Assembly: GCA_008363215.1 (NCBI GenBank)
Contig: RHKP01000003.1
Location: 124,001-188,000 of the forward strand
Length of the DNA stretch: 64,000 nucleotides
Direction: 5' to 3'
Source: Cyanobacteria bacterium CYA
GTDB lineage: Bacteria > Planctomycetota > Phycisphaerae > Phycisphaerales > UBA1924
A program made the translations under genes and the position numbers. Below, piece after piece: positions 16,513-25,261 of this stretch. Position 1 is the stretch's first letter. Every line of letters starts with the position of its first letter. The notes under the pieces are model-generated. The model had not been told where the DNA came from. It saw only the letters and a program-made list of their open reading frames with translations, and did not search any database.

Positions 16513-17275
16513 GCCGTTGCACAGGATGGACCCGACGCGACGGTTCTCACACGTGGTCAACGACTATGCCCGCTATCGCCCTGACTATCCCCCGGCCGCG
16601 ATCGACGCGGTCGTCGAGGGCATGGGCTACGCGGGCATGCTGAGCGTGGCCGACGTGGGCGCGGGCACCGGCATCTTTTCCCGTCAACTCGCCGACCGCG
16701 GCGCGCTGGTAGTCGCCGTCGAGGCAAACGAACACATGCTTGCGGCCTGTCCGGAACACGCGCGCATTCTCCCGCAGGTCGGCACGGCCGAAGCCACAGG
16801 GCTCTGCGACTCTTCGGTAGACCTGGTGACGTGCGCACAGGCGTTTCACTGGTTCGAGCCTGAGGCGGCGCTGCGGGAGTTTCATCGCATTCTTCGCGGA
16901 CTGGGGCGGCTGGCGGTGCTGTGGAACACACGCGATCCGGAAGATCCGATGACCGCCGGCTACTCCGCAGCGATCCGCAAGGCCTCGGAGAACCACCCGG
17001 CCGAGTCGCGCATGGACGAGGCACGCGGGTTTGCACAGTCCGCACTTTTCACGAATCTGCGCGAACATCGCGTGCCGCACGAGCAACGGATGACGCTCGA
17101 CGGGCTCATCGGGCGGGCCCGCAGCGCGTCATACTGTCCCACTGAAGGCCCGGCGCTGGCGACGCTGATCGAAGAACTGGCGTCGCTGCACGCGCGGTAT
17201 GCGGACGCTCAGGGCGCCGTGAGCATGCGCTACGTCACGCGAGTTTTTCTCGCCGAACCGGTCGCGAGAGTCTGA
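16502..17275 (+). CDS. class I SAM-dependent methyltransferase
   Basis: About 257 residues. The Rossmann motif I is VADVGAGTGIFSRQLADRG and the acidic residue at the end of strand 2 is seen in LVVAVEANEHML. DLVTCAQAFHWFEPEAALRE is typical of the methyltransferase type-11 group. The substrate is unknown. ATG 16502 has GGAGG 7 nt upstream and lies inside the end of the preceding gene, which points to translational coupling. An internal ATG at 16529 is possible. Confidence 0.85.
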   Translation: MSGEPLHRMDPTRRFSHVVNDYARYRPDYPPAAIDAVVEGMGYAGMLSVADVGAGTGIFSRQLADRGALVVAVEANEHMLAACPEHARILPQVGTAEATGLCDSSVDLVTCAQAFHWFEPEAALREFHRILRGLGRLAVLWNTRDPEDPMTAGYSAAIRKASENHPAESRMDEARGFAQSALFTNLREHRVPHEQRMTLDGLIGRARSASYCPTEGPALATLIEELASLHARYADAQGAVSMRYVTRVFLAEPVARV

Positions 17276-17296
17276 GTGCGTTTCCGTTGCCCCCGA

Positions 17297-17881
17297 TCAT
17301 TCAAAGATGGAAAGCCCGCTGGGAACCGTCATGGGTATGGTGCTCCGCATGTCACGCGCATCGAGATCGGGGCATGACGGCTTGGCGATCTGCGTCACGT
17401 CGTAGTTCTCCATCGCCCATTCGGTGTCGCGGCGGCGCCGCACGACCGCTTCGAGCGTGTTGTACGCGCCATCGTGACCTCAGGGCCCGGTCAGCGCGGT
17501 GTTGCGAAGCGACGGCGTGCGGAACTTGAGCCGATCAGCCGGATCACCGGTGACCCCCTCGCGACCGAGGTCATCGCGCCCGTCGAAGAAGCCGGGCAGG
17601 TTCTGGTCCTTGCCCGGGCCGATCCGGAGCAATGCCGATCGAGTGGCATGGCCGGTCGGTCAGCGCCGCACCAGAGTGGACGTTGGAGCAGTTGGTGACG
17701 GTGTAGAAGATGTCCATGCCGCGGATGGCGCTCGCACTCATCGCCGCGTGATCGCCCCGGAGGTAACAGTCGAAGGGCGACTCGATGAAGCGGCAGGCGC
17801 CGGCCCCGTCAGGGCGAACCCGATGAGGTACCCGAACGACGCAACGCCACCGCTTCGCAGCATGCTCAGGACACGGACCAT
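17297..17881 (-). pseudogene. decayed di-heme cytochrome c peroxidase (MauG/CcpA type) remnant
   Basis: Read leftward, the fragment starts at ATG 17881 (RBS-like GAGAGGAG upstream) with a signal-like MVRVLSMLRSGGVASFGYLI. It then shifts frame into FIESPFDCYLRGDHAAMS and AIRGMDIFYTVTNCSNVHSG. A second shift gives KDQNLPGFFDGRDDLGREG, and a third gives LKFRTPSLRNTALTGP, a TGA stop, then GHDGAYNTLEAVV, ending at TGA 17297. These are hallmark stretches of the C-terminal half of bacterial di-heme peroxidases. The N-terminal heme domain is absent, the CxxCH heme site reads CSNVH, and several frameshifts plus one internal stop are present. It is therefore non-functional in this form. This accounts for most of the 770 bp between the methyltransferase and miaB. 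Confidence 0.8.
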
Positions 17882-18047
17882 GGGACGCTCCTCTCAGCCC
17901 GCCGGAGATCGTGGCGGCCGCTTGAAGCGCGGCATGGCAACACCAGCGGACAGGGACAAACATCCGAGTTGTCCAAATTCCAGGAGCACTTATCGGACGA
18001 GTGACCCGGGTTACGCTCCTCGGCGGAATTTCCGCCGCGATCACGGT

Positions 18048-19742
18048 TCAACCGCCAAGACGGCCGAACAGCGACAGCCGCTCGGCACGATCGATCGTGA
18101 CGCGAGCAATCCGTCCGACGAGCGTGTGGCCGCTGGCCGCCTGCTCGGGCGGCAGGTCGATGAAGACGATCTGGTCGCCCTCGGTGCGCCCGGAGAGTTG
18201 CACTCCGTCGCCCTGCCCGTTTGACATCGCCGCGTCCGCCTCGATCTGGGCAACGGCAGCGGGCGCACTGCCCCCCACCGTCAACGCGACCATGCCGCTG
18301 CCCGGCTTGATATCCACGCCGCGCCGTTTGCGTTCACGACGGCTGATGCCCTCGATCATTACGTCAAAGGTCCGCCCGACCTGCTCGCGCGAGATCGCAT
18401 CGCTGATCGTCGCCTGCACGCCCAACAGTTCGTTATTGCGGCGGCGCTTCACCCTTTCGGGCACGTCATCAGGAAGTTTGTCGAATGCGGTGGTGCCCGG
18501 GCGGGGCGAGTACTTGAAAATGAAGCAGTTCTTGTAGCGACACCGTTCAAGCAGGCCGACCGAGAGCGCAAAGTCCTCATCGGTCTCGCCCGGAAAGCCC
18601 ACGATCATGTCTCCGCTGAGCATGAGCGGGCGACCGATTCCGGGCTGATCGAGGTGTTCGCGGCAGCGCTGGACGAACTCGTCGTACTCGGCGACCGTAT
18701 AGCCTCGGTTCATCATCGCCAGTTGCCGATCGGAGCCGGACTGGGCGGGGGCGTGGATGTACCGGCAGATGCGGGGGCAGTCGCGGATGACTTCGAGCAC
18801 ATCGTCGCCGAAGTCACGCGGGTAACTGGTGACGAAACGCAGGCGCGCCAGATCGGGCACCTGCTCGTGAATCTGGTACAGCAGATCGGCGAAGGTCGTG
18901 ACACGCTCTCCGGCGAAGGGATCGCGGCGGTGTCGTGCGCCCGCCGAACCACCCTTGTAACTCCGCCCCTTCTGCGGCTGCATGATGCCGTCGATCACGC
19001 TCGCCGCGTCGTGCTCGAAGCGGTAGTGATTGACCGTCTGTCCGAGCAGCGTGATCTCCTTCACGCCGTGGTCAACGAGGCGCTTGCATTCGTCGATGAC
19101 GTGCTCGGGCGGACGATGCACCTCAGCCCCGCGCGTGAAGGGGACGACGCAGTAGGTGCAGAACTTGTTGCACCCGCGCGTGATGCGGACGTACGCCGAG
19201 GCCTTGGACTGCGAATCGATCGGCGAAACCGAGCGCGACAGGTCGAGCATCTCCAGCGAGTCGCCGGCAACCGAGAGCGTGGAACTGCGGCGGGAGGCAT
19301 TGCCCTGCAAGGCCGCGACGCCCGCCGACTTGGACCCCGCCTTTCCCGCCATCTCTTCATCGGCAAGCATCGACAGGCGCGTGCGCACCGCGTTGTCGAG
19401 CAGTTCGGGCAACTTGTCCAGTTCGCCCGGCCCGCACATCACGTCCACCACGGGCATCCGCTTCATCAGCCCCTGCCCGTCGCGCTCGGCCATGCAGCCC
19501 AGAACCCCCACCACCAGCCAGGGTTGCTCCAACTTGCGGGCTTTGAGGTCTCCTAGCCGACTCCAGACCTTCTGCTCGGCATGCTCGCGGACTGAGCAGG
19601 TGTTGTAGAGCACGATGTCGGCCTCGTCGCTGACCGAAGTGAACCGATAACCCAGCGACGCAAGACGCCCGGCCACGAGTTCAGAATCCAACTCGTTCAT
19701 CTGGCAGCCGAAGGTTTCGAGATACACGGTGCGCCGGGACAT
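18048..19742 (-). CDS. miaB: tRNA (N6-isopentenyl adenosine(37)-C2)-methylthiotransferase MiaB
   Basis: A radical-SAM enzyme that adds a methylthio group to i6A37 of tRNAs. The N-terminal UPF0004 domain carries Cys13, Cys49 and Cys83 for the auxiliary 4Fe-4S cluster. The radical-SAM motif CNKFCTYC has Cys191, Cys195 and Cys198. A TRAM domain is expected at the C-terminus. At 564 residues it is about 100 longer than common MiaB proteins. The extra length sits at about residues 127-180 (Ser/Ala-rich, between the two domains) and at about 255-290 (basic, Gly-rich). ATG 19742 gives the family start MSRRTVYLETFGCQMN. Confidence 0.93.
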   Translation of the reverse strand: MSRRTVYLETFGCQMNELDSELVAGRLASLGYRFTSVSDEADIVLYNTCSVREHAEQKVWSRLGDLKARKLEQPWLVVGVLGCMAERDGQGLMKRMPVVDVMCGPGELDKLPELLDNAVRTRLSMLADEEMAGKAGSKSAGVAALQGNASRRSSTLSVAGDSLEMLDLSRSVSPIDSQSKASAYVRITRGCNKFCTYCVVPFTRGAEVHRPPEHVIDECKRLVDHGVKEITLLGQTVNHYRFEHDAASVIDGIMQPQKGRSYKGGSAGARHRRDPFAGERVTTFADLLYQIHEQVPDLARLRFVTSYPRDFGDDVLEVIRDCPRICRYIHAPAQSGSDRQLAMMNRGYTVAEYDEFVQRCREHLDQPGIGRPLMLSGDMIVGFPGETDEDFALSVGLLERCRYKNCFIFKYSPRPGTTAFDKLPDDVPERVKRRRNNELLGVQATISDAISREQVGRTFDVMIEGISRRERKRRGVDIKPGSGMVALTVGGSAPAAVAQIEADAAMSNGQGDGVQLSGRTEGDQIVFIDLPPEQAASGHTLVGRIARVTIDRAERLSLFGRLGG

Positions 19743-19883
19743 GCGGGGCAAGTGTAGGGGCGGGGAGGGATAAGGGATCAGCGATCGGGCGGTGGGCAAC
19801 GAACCGAAGAAAGGGCCCCGACTTCCGCGAGGGCCTCCTCTTGTCGTGCCCATACCCACTGCCTGGGGCTTCATGCCCTCTTC

Positions 19884-21182
19884 CTACCTCCTCCACCACG
19901 TCGTCCCGCCGTACACTGCGTTCTCACCCAGTTCGTCGGCGATACGCAGCAACTGGTTGTACTTGGCGTTGCGGTCACTGCGGCACGGGGCGCCGGTCTT
20001 GATCTGTCCGCAGTTGGTCGCCACGGCAATATCCGCGATGGCCGCGTCCTCCGTCTCGCCTGAGCGGTGGCTGAGGATGCACGCATACCGGTTCCGCATC
20101 GCATAGTTGACCGTATCAAAGGTCTCCGACAGCGTGCCGATCTGGTTGACCTTTACCAGCACCGCGTTGGCGCAGGCCTCGGCCACGCCGCGCTCGACGA
20201 ACTGCTTGTTGGTCACGAACAGGTCGTCGCCCACCAGTTGCACCTTGTCGCCCAGTTGCTTCGTCAGTTTGGCCCAGCCTTCCCAGTCGTTCTCAGCCAG
20301 ACCGTCCTCGATCGAGCGGATCGGGTACTTCCTGCACCAGTCGGCCCAGATGCCGATCAGGTCGTCGGTCGAGATGATCTCCTGCGAACTGCTGAAGAAC
20401 TTGTACCCGGTCTTGCCGGCCTTCTCTGCCTCGTTCCACAACTCGCTGGTCGCCGGGTCGAGGGCTACGAAAATCTCCTCGCCCCACTTGTACCCGGCCT
20501 TGCCCACCGCCTCTTCGATCACCTTCAGCGCATCCTCGTTGTCCGCCAGGTTGGGCGCAAAGCCGCCCTCGTCGCCCACGGCCGTGGAAAGCCCGCGCTT
20601 CTTCAGCACGCCCTTGAGCGTGTGATAGATCTCGACGCCCGCCCGCAGAGCCTCGCCGAAGTCATCGAAGCCCCACGGCTGAATCATGAACTCCTGGAAG
20701 TCCACCGTGTTGTCCGCGTGCTTGCCGCCGTTGAGGATGTTCATCATCGGCACCGGCAGCATCTTCGCTCCCGCCCCGCCGAGGTAGCGGTAGAGCGAAA
20801 GTCCCGACGCCTCGGCCGCGGCCTGCGCCACCGCCATCGATACGCCGAGGATTGCGTTGGCCCCCAACTCGGCCTTGGTCGCCGTCCCGTCCAGTTCGAG
20901 CATGGTCGCGTCGATCGATTCCTGGTCGCGGGCGTCCATGCCTTCGATGGCCGGCGCGATCCGCTCCATCACGTTGTCGACCGCCTTACTGACGCCCTTG
21001 CCCATCCAGCCTTTGCCCCCGTCGCGCAGTTCGACGGCTTCGTGCTCGCCGGTGGAAGCGCCGCTGGGCACAGCCGCTCGTCCGACGATGCCGCTGGAAA
21101 GAGCCACCTCGACTTCCACCGTGGGGTTGCCGCGGGAGTCGAGGATCTGGCGGGCAAGAACGAGTTCGATGTCGAAAGCCAT
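19884..21182 (-). CDS. eno: enolase (phosphopyruvate hydratase)
   Basis: A 432-residue glycolytic enzyme converting 2-phosphoglycerate to phosphoenolpyruvate, of normal length. It carries [17 protein letters not shown] at the N-terminus, [14 protein letters not shown], and the signature region [15 protein letters not shown] followed by [17 protein letters not shown] 21182 gives the conserved start; the longer open reading upstream is not supported. The 141 bp between its end and miaB contain no clear strong terminator. It is divergent from the phoU-like gene. Confidence 0.97.
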   Translation of the reverse strand: MAFDIELVLARQILDSRGNPTVEVEVALSSGIVGRAAVPSGASTGEHEAVELRDGGKGWMGKGVSKAVDNVMERIAPAIEGMDARDQESIDATMLELDGTATKAELGANAILGVSMAVAQAAAEASGLSLYRYLGGAGAKMLPVPMMNILNGGKHADNTVDFQEFMIQPWGFDDFGEALRAGVEIYHTLKGVLKKRGLSTAVGDEGGFAPNLADNEDALKVIEEAVGKAGYKWGEEIFVALDPATSELWNEAEKAGKTGYKFFSSSQEIISTDDLIGIWADWCRKYPIRSIEDGLAENDWEGWAKLTKQLGDKVQLVGDDLFVTNKQFVERGVAEACANAVLVKVNQIGTLSETFDTVNYAMRNRYACILSHRSGETEDAAIADIAVATNCGQIKTGAPCRSDRNAKYNQLLRIADELGENAVYGGTTWWRR

Positions 21183-21367
21183 GGCGTTCCATCTCCGATG
21201 CGGGGTGCTGCGGAACTTCCGGCGATTGGCGGCCGGGGTCCGGAGTTCCGGGGTTCCGGGGTCCGGGGCCGCGAGAGTGCCGAACCGGCGCAAGGATAGG
21301 GGGCTTGGAGCCGACTCGGGCCGATTTCGGACGACGTGAGGCATTCAAACCGTGTATTCTGTGAGTG

Positions 21368-22109
21368 ATGGACGAGCCCCTTTCACCCCCCCCGGATCCG
21401 CCCCCGGACTCCTCCCCGCCCTCCGAACAGTCCCCCGCGATTCCGGGGAACGCGGCCCTCGATGCCTCCAAGCGCATCGCCCACCTGCGCGAACGCCTGG
21501 CCGAGCAGGGGCAACTGGTCGTGTCACTGCTTGAGGCGGCGCTGAAGGCCTTCTATGAGCGCGATGCTGCCGACGCAGCCGGCGTGGCCGCCGAAGACGA
21601 CCGCGTCGATCGCGTCGACGTTGAGATCGAGAAGGAGAGCGTGTCGATCCTGTTTACGGCCGCGTCGTTCGGCAGCGAACTGGACCACGACCAGATTCGC
21701 CAGATCCTGACGATCGTGAAGATCAACAATGAACTGGAGCGCATCGCCGACGTGGGGACCGATATCGCCGAACTGGTGGGCACGCTGGCCGACCCGGCCA
21801 CGCGCTTCCCCGAGACCACGCGCGTGATGACCAACAGTGTGCTGGGCCTGGCCCGCGACGCGGTGGGCTCGTATGAGGATGCCGACCCGGCGCTGGCCCG
21901 CGTAGTGTTGCAGAGCGAGCACGTGGTGCTGGCCTTCAAGGCCGAGATTCTCCGCCAGGCCGAGGCGCGGGTGACCGCAACTCATCTTGCACTGCATGCT
22001 CATCGCTGACCACTGCACCAACATCGCCGAACAGGTGATCTACGAGCGCACGGGCATGATCGTGCGGCACATGGAGGGCAGATGGGTGGAGCGCCCGGCG
22101 GAGGAGTAG
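21368..22109 (+). pseudogene. phoU: PhoU-like phosphate signalling protein, frameshifted near the C-terminus
   Basis: A PhoU-domain protein expected to restrain the Pho regulon. The first frame runs from ATG 21368 to TGA at 22009, with a Pro/Ser-rich leader (about 35 residues) and PhoU-like helices (TIVKINNELERIADVGTDIA). The typical PhoU ending is not in that frame. It resumes one base over as MLIADHCTNIAEQVIYERTG and MIVRHMEGRWVERPAEE, ending at TAG 22107-22109. Compared with the family, about eight residues (the second LERIAD-like helix turn) seem lost at the junction near 21990-22005. So it is either a small out-of-frame deletion or a sequence/assembly error. TATTCT at 21355 resembles a -10 element; no Shine-Dalgarno sequence is evident. 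Confidence 0.75.
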
Positions 22110-22219
22110 GGAGAGCGGCAAGCCAGCAACGCAGCAGAGCAACACCGGAATGCACTGCGGGAAGGGCTGCCGCCTTCAGGGTACTTCTTTGCGGCCTTGT
22201 CCTGTCGAATCCGACTCGA

Positions 22220-22326
22220 TACGAGCCCGACGCACAAGCGCGGGAGCATAACACATTCGATTTCTCCCTCGCCGGCGCTTCGGGCTCGTACAGGAACCTC
22301 GCCCTTGCCGGTGCTTCGGGCTCGCA
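22220..22326. repeat. three copies of a GC-rich interspersed repeat, partly inverted
   Basis: One unit on the plus strand (about 22220-22248, tacgagcccgacgcacaagc...) is followed by two units on the minus strand (about 22265-22290 and 22297-22326, each containing gcttcgggctcg). The first two form a large inverted repeat able to fold as a hairpin. They lie in the 443-bp gap between phoU and the ygfZ-like gene, in which I see no gene. Similar short elements are scattered through planctomycete genomes, from memory. Confidence 0.65.
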
Positions 22327-22552
22327 GGTCCATCTGGCGCTCGGCTGCGCCGAGCAGGGCGCGCCCAGGAGGTTCGTGTGATCGCCGGCGAATCTTGCGT
22401 TCTTCGGCGACCGGAGCACCTTGGCGAGATGGCCAAGCAGTGAGGCTCCTGCATCTTCCAGTCGCCGAATCAAGAGGTCGCCAAATCAACAGATCTCAAC
22501 TCTCGCTTCTCTCCTCCCAAATCCGTGCAGCGCCGTGGTGAAGAGGCGTGTC

Positions 22553-23755
22553 TCACCCGTCGTCCCGAGGCCAGAACTTCAGTCGCTCCCGCACCGTCCC
22601 CCTGAGCAACCCGCCGTCGTGGTGGAACCCGACCTTGCAGGCGTCCTTCGCGTGCGACCACTTGAGCATCGCAAAGCAGATCACCTCCCCGCCGAGCATC
22701 GGGCTGACGGTCGAACTGGTCACCGCCCCCACCGCCGCACCTGCATCGCCTGCCTCGCCCACGGCCACAACCTCCGTGCCCGTGATCGGCTGGAAATTGC
22801 CGGCCTTTTTCGGCTCGTCCAGCCGAATGGCCGCGAGCCGCTGCTTCGGGTGCCCCAGGTTGTGCATCCGCGCAACAATCTCCTGCCCGAGATAGCAACC
22901 CTTATTCAGGCTGACGTGCGACGGCACCAATGTTGTCTCGGCCGGCCGCGAGTCGGACCCGAAGTCAAGCATGAACAGCGGCGTGCCCGCCTCGATCCTC
23001 GCGATATTGAACGCGTGCCACCCCGCCGGCCGCACACGGATGTTGCTTTGCTCGGCCGCGGCGATCAGCGCTGCCCACACGTCGTCGGCCGCAGATACTT
23101 CAACCGTCAGTTCCAGCCCGGGCTCGCCCGTGCGATCCCAACGATCGACGATGACTTCGTGTCCGGCGATGCGCACCAGAGCGCACGTGTTCTCCTTGCC
23201 GAACGCGCCTGTCGCACTCTCGCCGCCGTCAGTGTTCGCCACCGCGGCCGCCAGCAGCCGCGGCCCGTCCGGGCCCTGTACGCCGATGCGATGCACCCGC
23301 TCCGTTGCGTCCAGCAACTCCACATCCTCGCTGAACAGATACGACTCCAGCGACTCCACCACCGCACCGGCCGCGTGCACGTCCACGTCGATCAGCACGC
23401 GACTCTCGAGCACCATCAGCCGCAGGTCGGCCACGATGCGCCCTTGCCGATTGAGCCAGAATGACTCGACCGACCAACCCAACCCGGGGGCCGCCCCCGC
23501 CCCTGCCCCAGGAGCCCCAGTCAACTTCTGCGTCAGCATGCGGTTGAGGAACTCAAGCGTATCCTTTCCCCGCGCCTCGACCGTCCCCCGGTGCGGCTGG
23601 TCGATCAGCACGGCCGACCGCCGCAGCGATGCGTACTCAAACTCCAGTTCTCCGAACGACTCGACGACCGGCACGGCCGGATCGCCCGACCCATACCCGA
23701 GCAGCGTCGGTTCAAACTCGGCCAGTCGCTCCATCAGCGGGCTTTGTCGCGCCAT
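22553..23755 (-). CDS. ygfZ: YgfZ/GcvT folate-binding-type protein
   Basis: A 400-residue member of the YgfZ family, folate-dependent helpers in iron-sulfur cluster maintenance and tRNA modification. The diagnostic motif is KGCYLGQEIVARMHNLG. The GcvT-like fold is supported by LIDQPHRGTVEARGKDTLEF and the C-terminal beta region. It is longer than the E. coli protein (about 326 residues). It is divergent from the M42 peptidase gene with 84 bp between starts. MiaB, encoded nearby, is an iron-sulfur enzyme whose activity in E. coli is reported to depend on YgfZ, so the proximity may be meaningful. Confidence 0.87.
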   Translation of the reverse strand: MARQSPLMERLAEFEPTLLGYGSGDPAVPVVESFGELEFEYASLRRSAVLIDQPHRGTVEARGKDTLEFLNRMLTQKLTGAPGAGAGAAPGLGWSVESFWLNRQGRIVADLRLMVLESRVLIDVDVHAAGAVVESLESYLFSEDVELLDATERVHRIGVQGPDGPRLLAAAVANTDGGESATGAFGKENTCALVRIAGHEVIVDRWDRTGEPGLELTVEVSAADDVWAALIAAAEQSNIRVRPAGWHAFNIARIEAGTPLFMLDFGSDSRPAETTLVPSHVSLNKGCYLGQEIVARMHNLGHPKQRLAAIRLDEPKKAGNFQPITGTEVVAVGEAGDAGAAVGAVTSSTVSPMLGGEVICFAMLKWSHAKDACKVGFHHDGGLLRGTVRERLKFWPRDDG

Positions 23756-23839
23756 AAACTACGCTCCCTTGTTCAGCAATCTTCATGGTACGCGGCGCGT
23801 GCTCGGGGACGCACCGGCAACGCAGAGAAGGAGTTTCCA

Positions 23840-24922
23840 GTGAACGTCGATCTGCTCAAGAGACTATGCGAAACGCCGGGTATCCCGGGCCGCGAAGAAC
23901 GTGTCCGCGCCCTGATCCAGAAGGAAGTCGAAGGCCTTTTTGACGAAGTGGTGACCGACCCGATGGGCTCGCTCATCTGCCGCCGCCATCCTCGCGCGGG
24001 TGCCGGCAAGAAAAAGACCGGCAGGGCCGCCTCCAGCGGCAAGCCCACCAAGGTCATGCTCCTCTGCCACATGGACGAAATCGGCTTCCACGTCTACCAG
24101 ATCGACGAGAAGGGCTTCATCTGGATCGATCCGGCCGGCGGCTTCGACCCACGCAATCTCTTCTCCCGCCGCGTCCTGGTCTGCACCGACCACGGCGACT
24201 TCCACGGCGTCATGAACCCCGGCGGACGCCCCATCCATATCTCCAGCCCTGAGGAACGCGCCAAAGTCCCCGAAGTCAAAGACTTCTTCGTCGACATTGG
24301 CATGCCCGCGGCCAAGGTGCAAAAGAACGTGCAGGTCGGCGACTTCATCGTCATGGACGAACCCTTCCGCGAGATGGGCGAGAAACTGGTCAGCAAGGCG
24401 ATGGACAACCGCGTCGCGTGCTGGCTGGGCATCGAGGCCGTCCGCGCCCTCGACAAGTCCAAGGCCGCCCACACCTGCGAAATCGTCGTCGCCTTCACCA
24501 CGCAGGAAGAGGTCGGTCTGCGCGGCGCCAAGACCGCGGCCTTCGGCGAGAAGCCGGACATCGGCTTCGGCATCGACGTCACCCTCGCCTGCGACACGCC
24601 CGGCGTGCCCGCACACGAAACGGTGACCAACCACGGCAAGGGCTTCGCGCTGCACATCAAGGACTCCAGTTTCATCTCCGACAAGGCGCTGGTCGACCAC
24701 GTGGAGAAGGTCGCCAAGAGCAGGAAGATCCCGTATCAGCGTTCGATCCTCGCACGCGGTGGGCAGGACGGCGCCGCCGCCCAGCAGGCCGCCGCCGGAG
24801 CCCGGGCGGTCGGCATTACCGTCGGCACGCGCTACATCCACACCGTGACCGAGATGATCGACCGCAAGGATCTCAAGGCTGCCTGCGACATCCTTGCCGC
24901 GATGCTGGCCGACATTCGGTAG
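23840..24922 (+). CDS. M42 family metallo-aminopeptidase
   Basis: A 360-residue peptidase of the M42 (PepA/FrvX, often mis-named endoglucanase) family; members form large tetrahedral cytosolic complexes that trim peptides. Metal and catalytic residues are seen in LLCHMDEIGFHV, KAMDNRVACW, TQEEVGLRGA, GIDVTLACDTPG and GTRYIHTVTEM. A short basic insert (about residues 55-75, GKKKTGRAASSG) is unusual. The start is GTG 23840 with AAGGAG upstream, giving MNVDLLKRLCETPGIPGRE. Two palindromic repeats begin right after the stop. Confidence 0.92.
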   Translation: MNVDLLKRLCETPGIPGREERVRALIQKEVEGLFDEVVTDPMGSLICRRHPRAGAGKKKTGRAASSGKPTKVMLLCHMDEIGFHVYQIDEKGFIWIDPAGGFDPRNLFSRRVLVCTDHGDFHGVMNPGGRPIHISSPEERAKVPEVKDFFVDIGMPAAKVQKNVQVGDFIVMDEPFREMGEKLVSKAMDNRVACWLGIEAVRALDKSKAAHTCEIVVAFTTQEEVGLRGAKTAAFGEKPDIGFGIDVTLACDTPGVPAHETVTNHGKGFALHIKDSSFISDKALVDHVEKVAKSRKIPYQRSILARGGQDGAAAQQAAAGARAVGITVGTRYIHTVTEMIDRKDLKAACDILAAMLADIR

Positions 24923-24970
24923 GGCCGGTTTCCAACCGGCCTCTTCTTGGTAAGGCCGGTTTCCAACCGG
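24923..24970. repeat. two palindromic repeats with 31-bp period
   Basis: The palindrome ggccggtttccaaccggcc (24923-24941) and a second copy ggccggtttccaaccgg (24954-24970) are perfect 8-bp and 7-bp stems with a tcc loop. The first begins at the base after the peptidase stop codon. The rest of the 339-bp gap to 25261 contains one further hairpin and no supported gene. Confidence 0.8.
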
Positions 24971-25202
24971 TCTCTCGTCCTTCCGACGCATTCCCGAGCC
25001 GCGGGCCCAAGCCCCCGTTCTGCTTTTTCCAGACCCCGGTCCGATTCTCATCACGATGCATCAGCGACGATCGCGCGCCCTCGCCTGGGCGCTGTCCATG
25101 TCGCCCTCGGCATCGACGTCGCCGGATCGGCCAGGCACGGGCCGGCTCGCGGGCAAAGGGACTGTTGTCGACCTCAGAGAGGCCAAGCCAGCCAATGAAC
25201 AA

Positions 25203-25237
25203 CGGCGGCGTCCCCGGGAGAGCGCCGCCGCCATTTT
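25203..25237 (+). terminator. candidate hairpin terminator
   Basis: CGGCGGCG (25203-25210) pairs with CGCCGCCG (25223-25230), with a 12-nt loop, followed by CCATTTT. It could end plus-strand transcription from the M42 peptidase gene, though it lies 280 bp beyond the stop. The T run is short. Confidence 0.35.
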
Positions 25238-25261
25238 CAGAATCGGCCTTCGCCCGGGTGC

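Noticed and set aside
22421..23464. Long plus-strand open frame opposite the ygfZ-like gene
   Set aside because: It is Arg/Pro/His-rich without motifs, and the other strand has the KGCYLGQE motif.
22220..24970. CRISPR array at the repeats near 22.2 and 24.9 kb
   Set aside because: Only two or three diverged units are present in each place, spacing is irregular or very short, and there are no cas genes.
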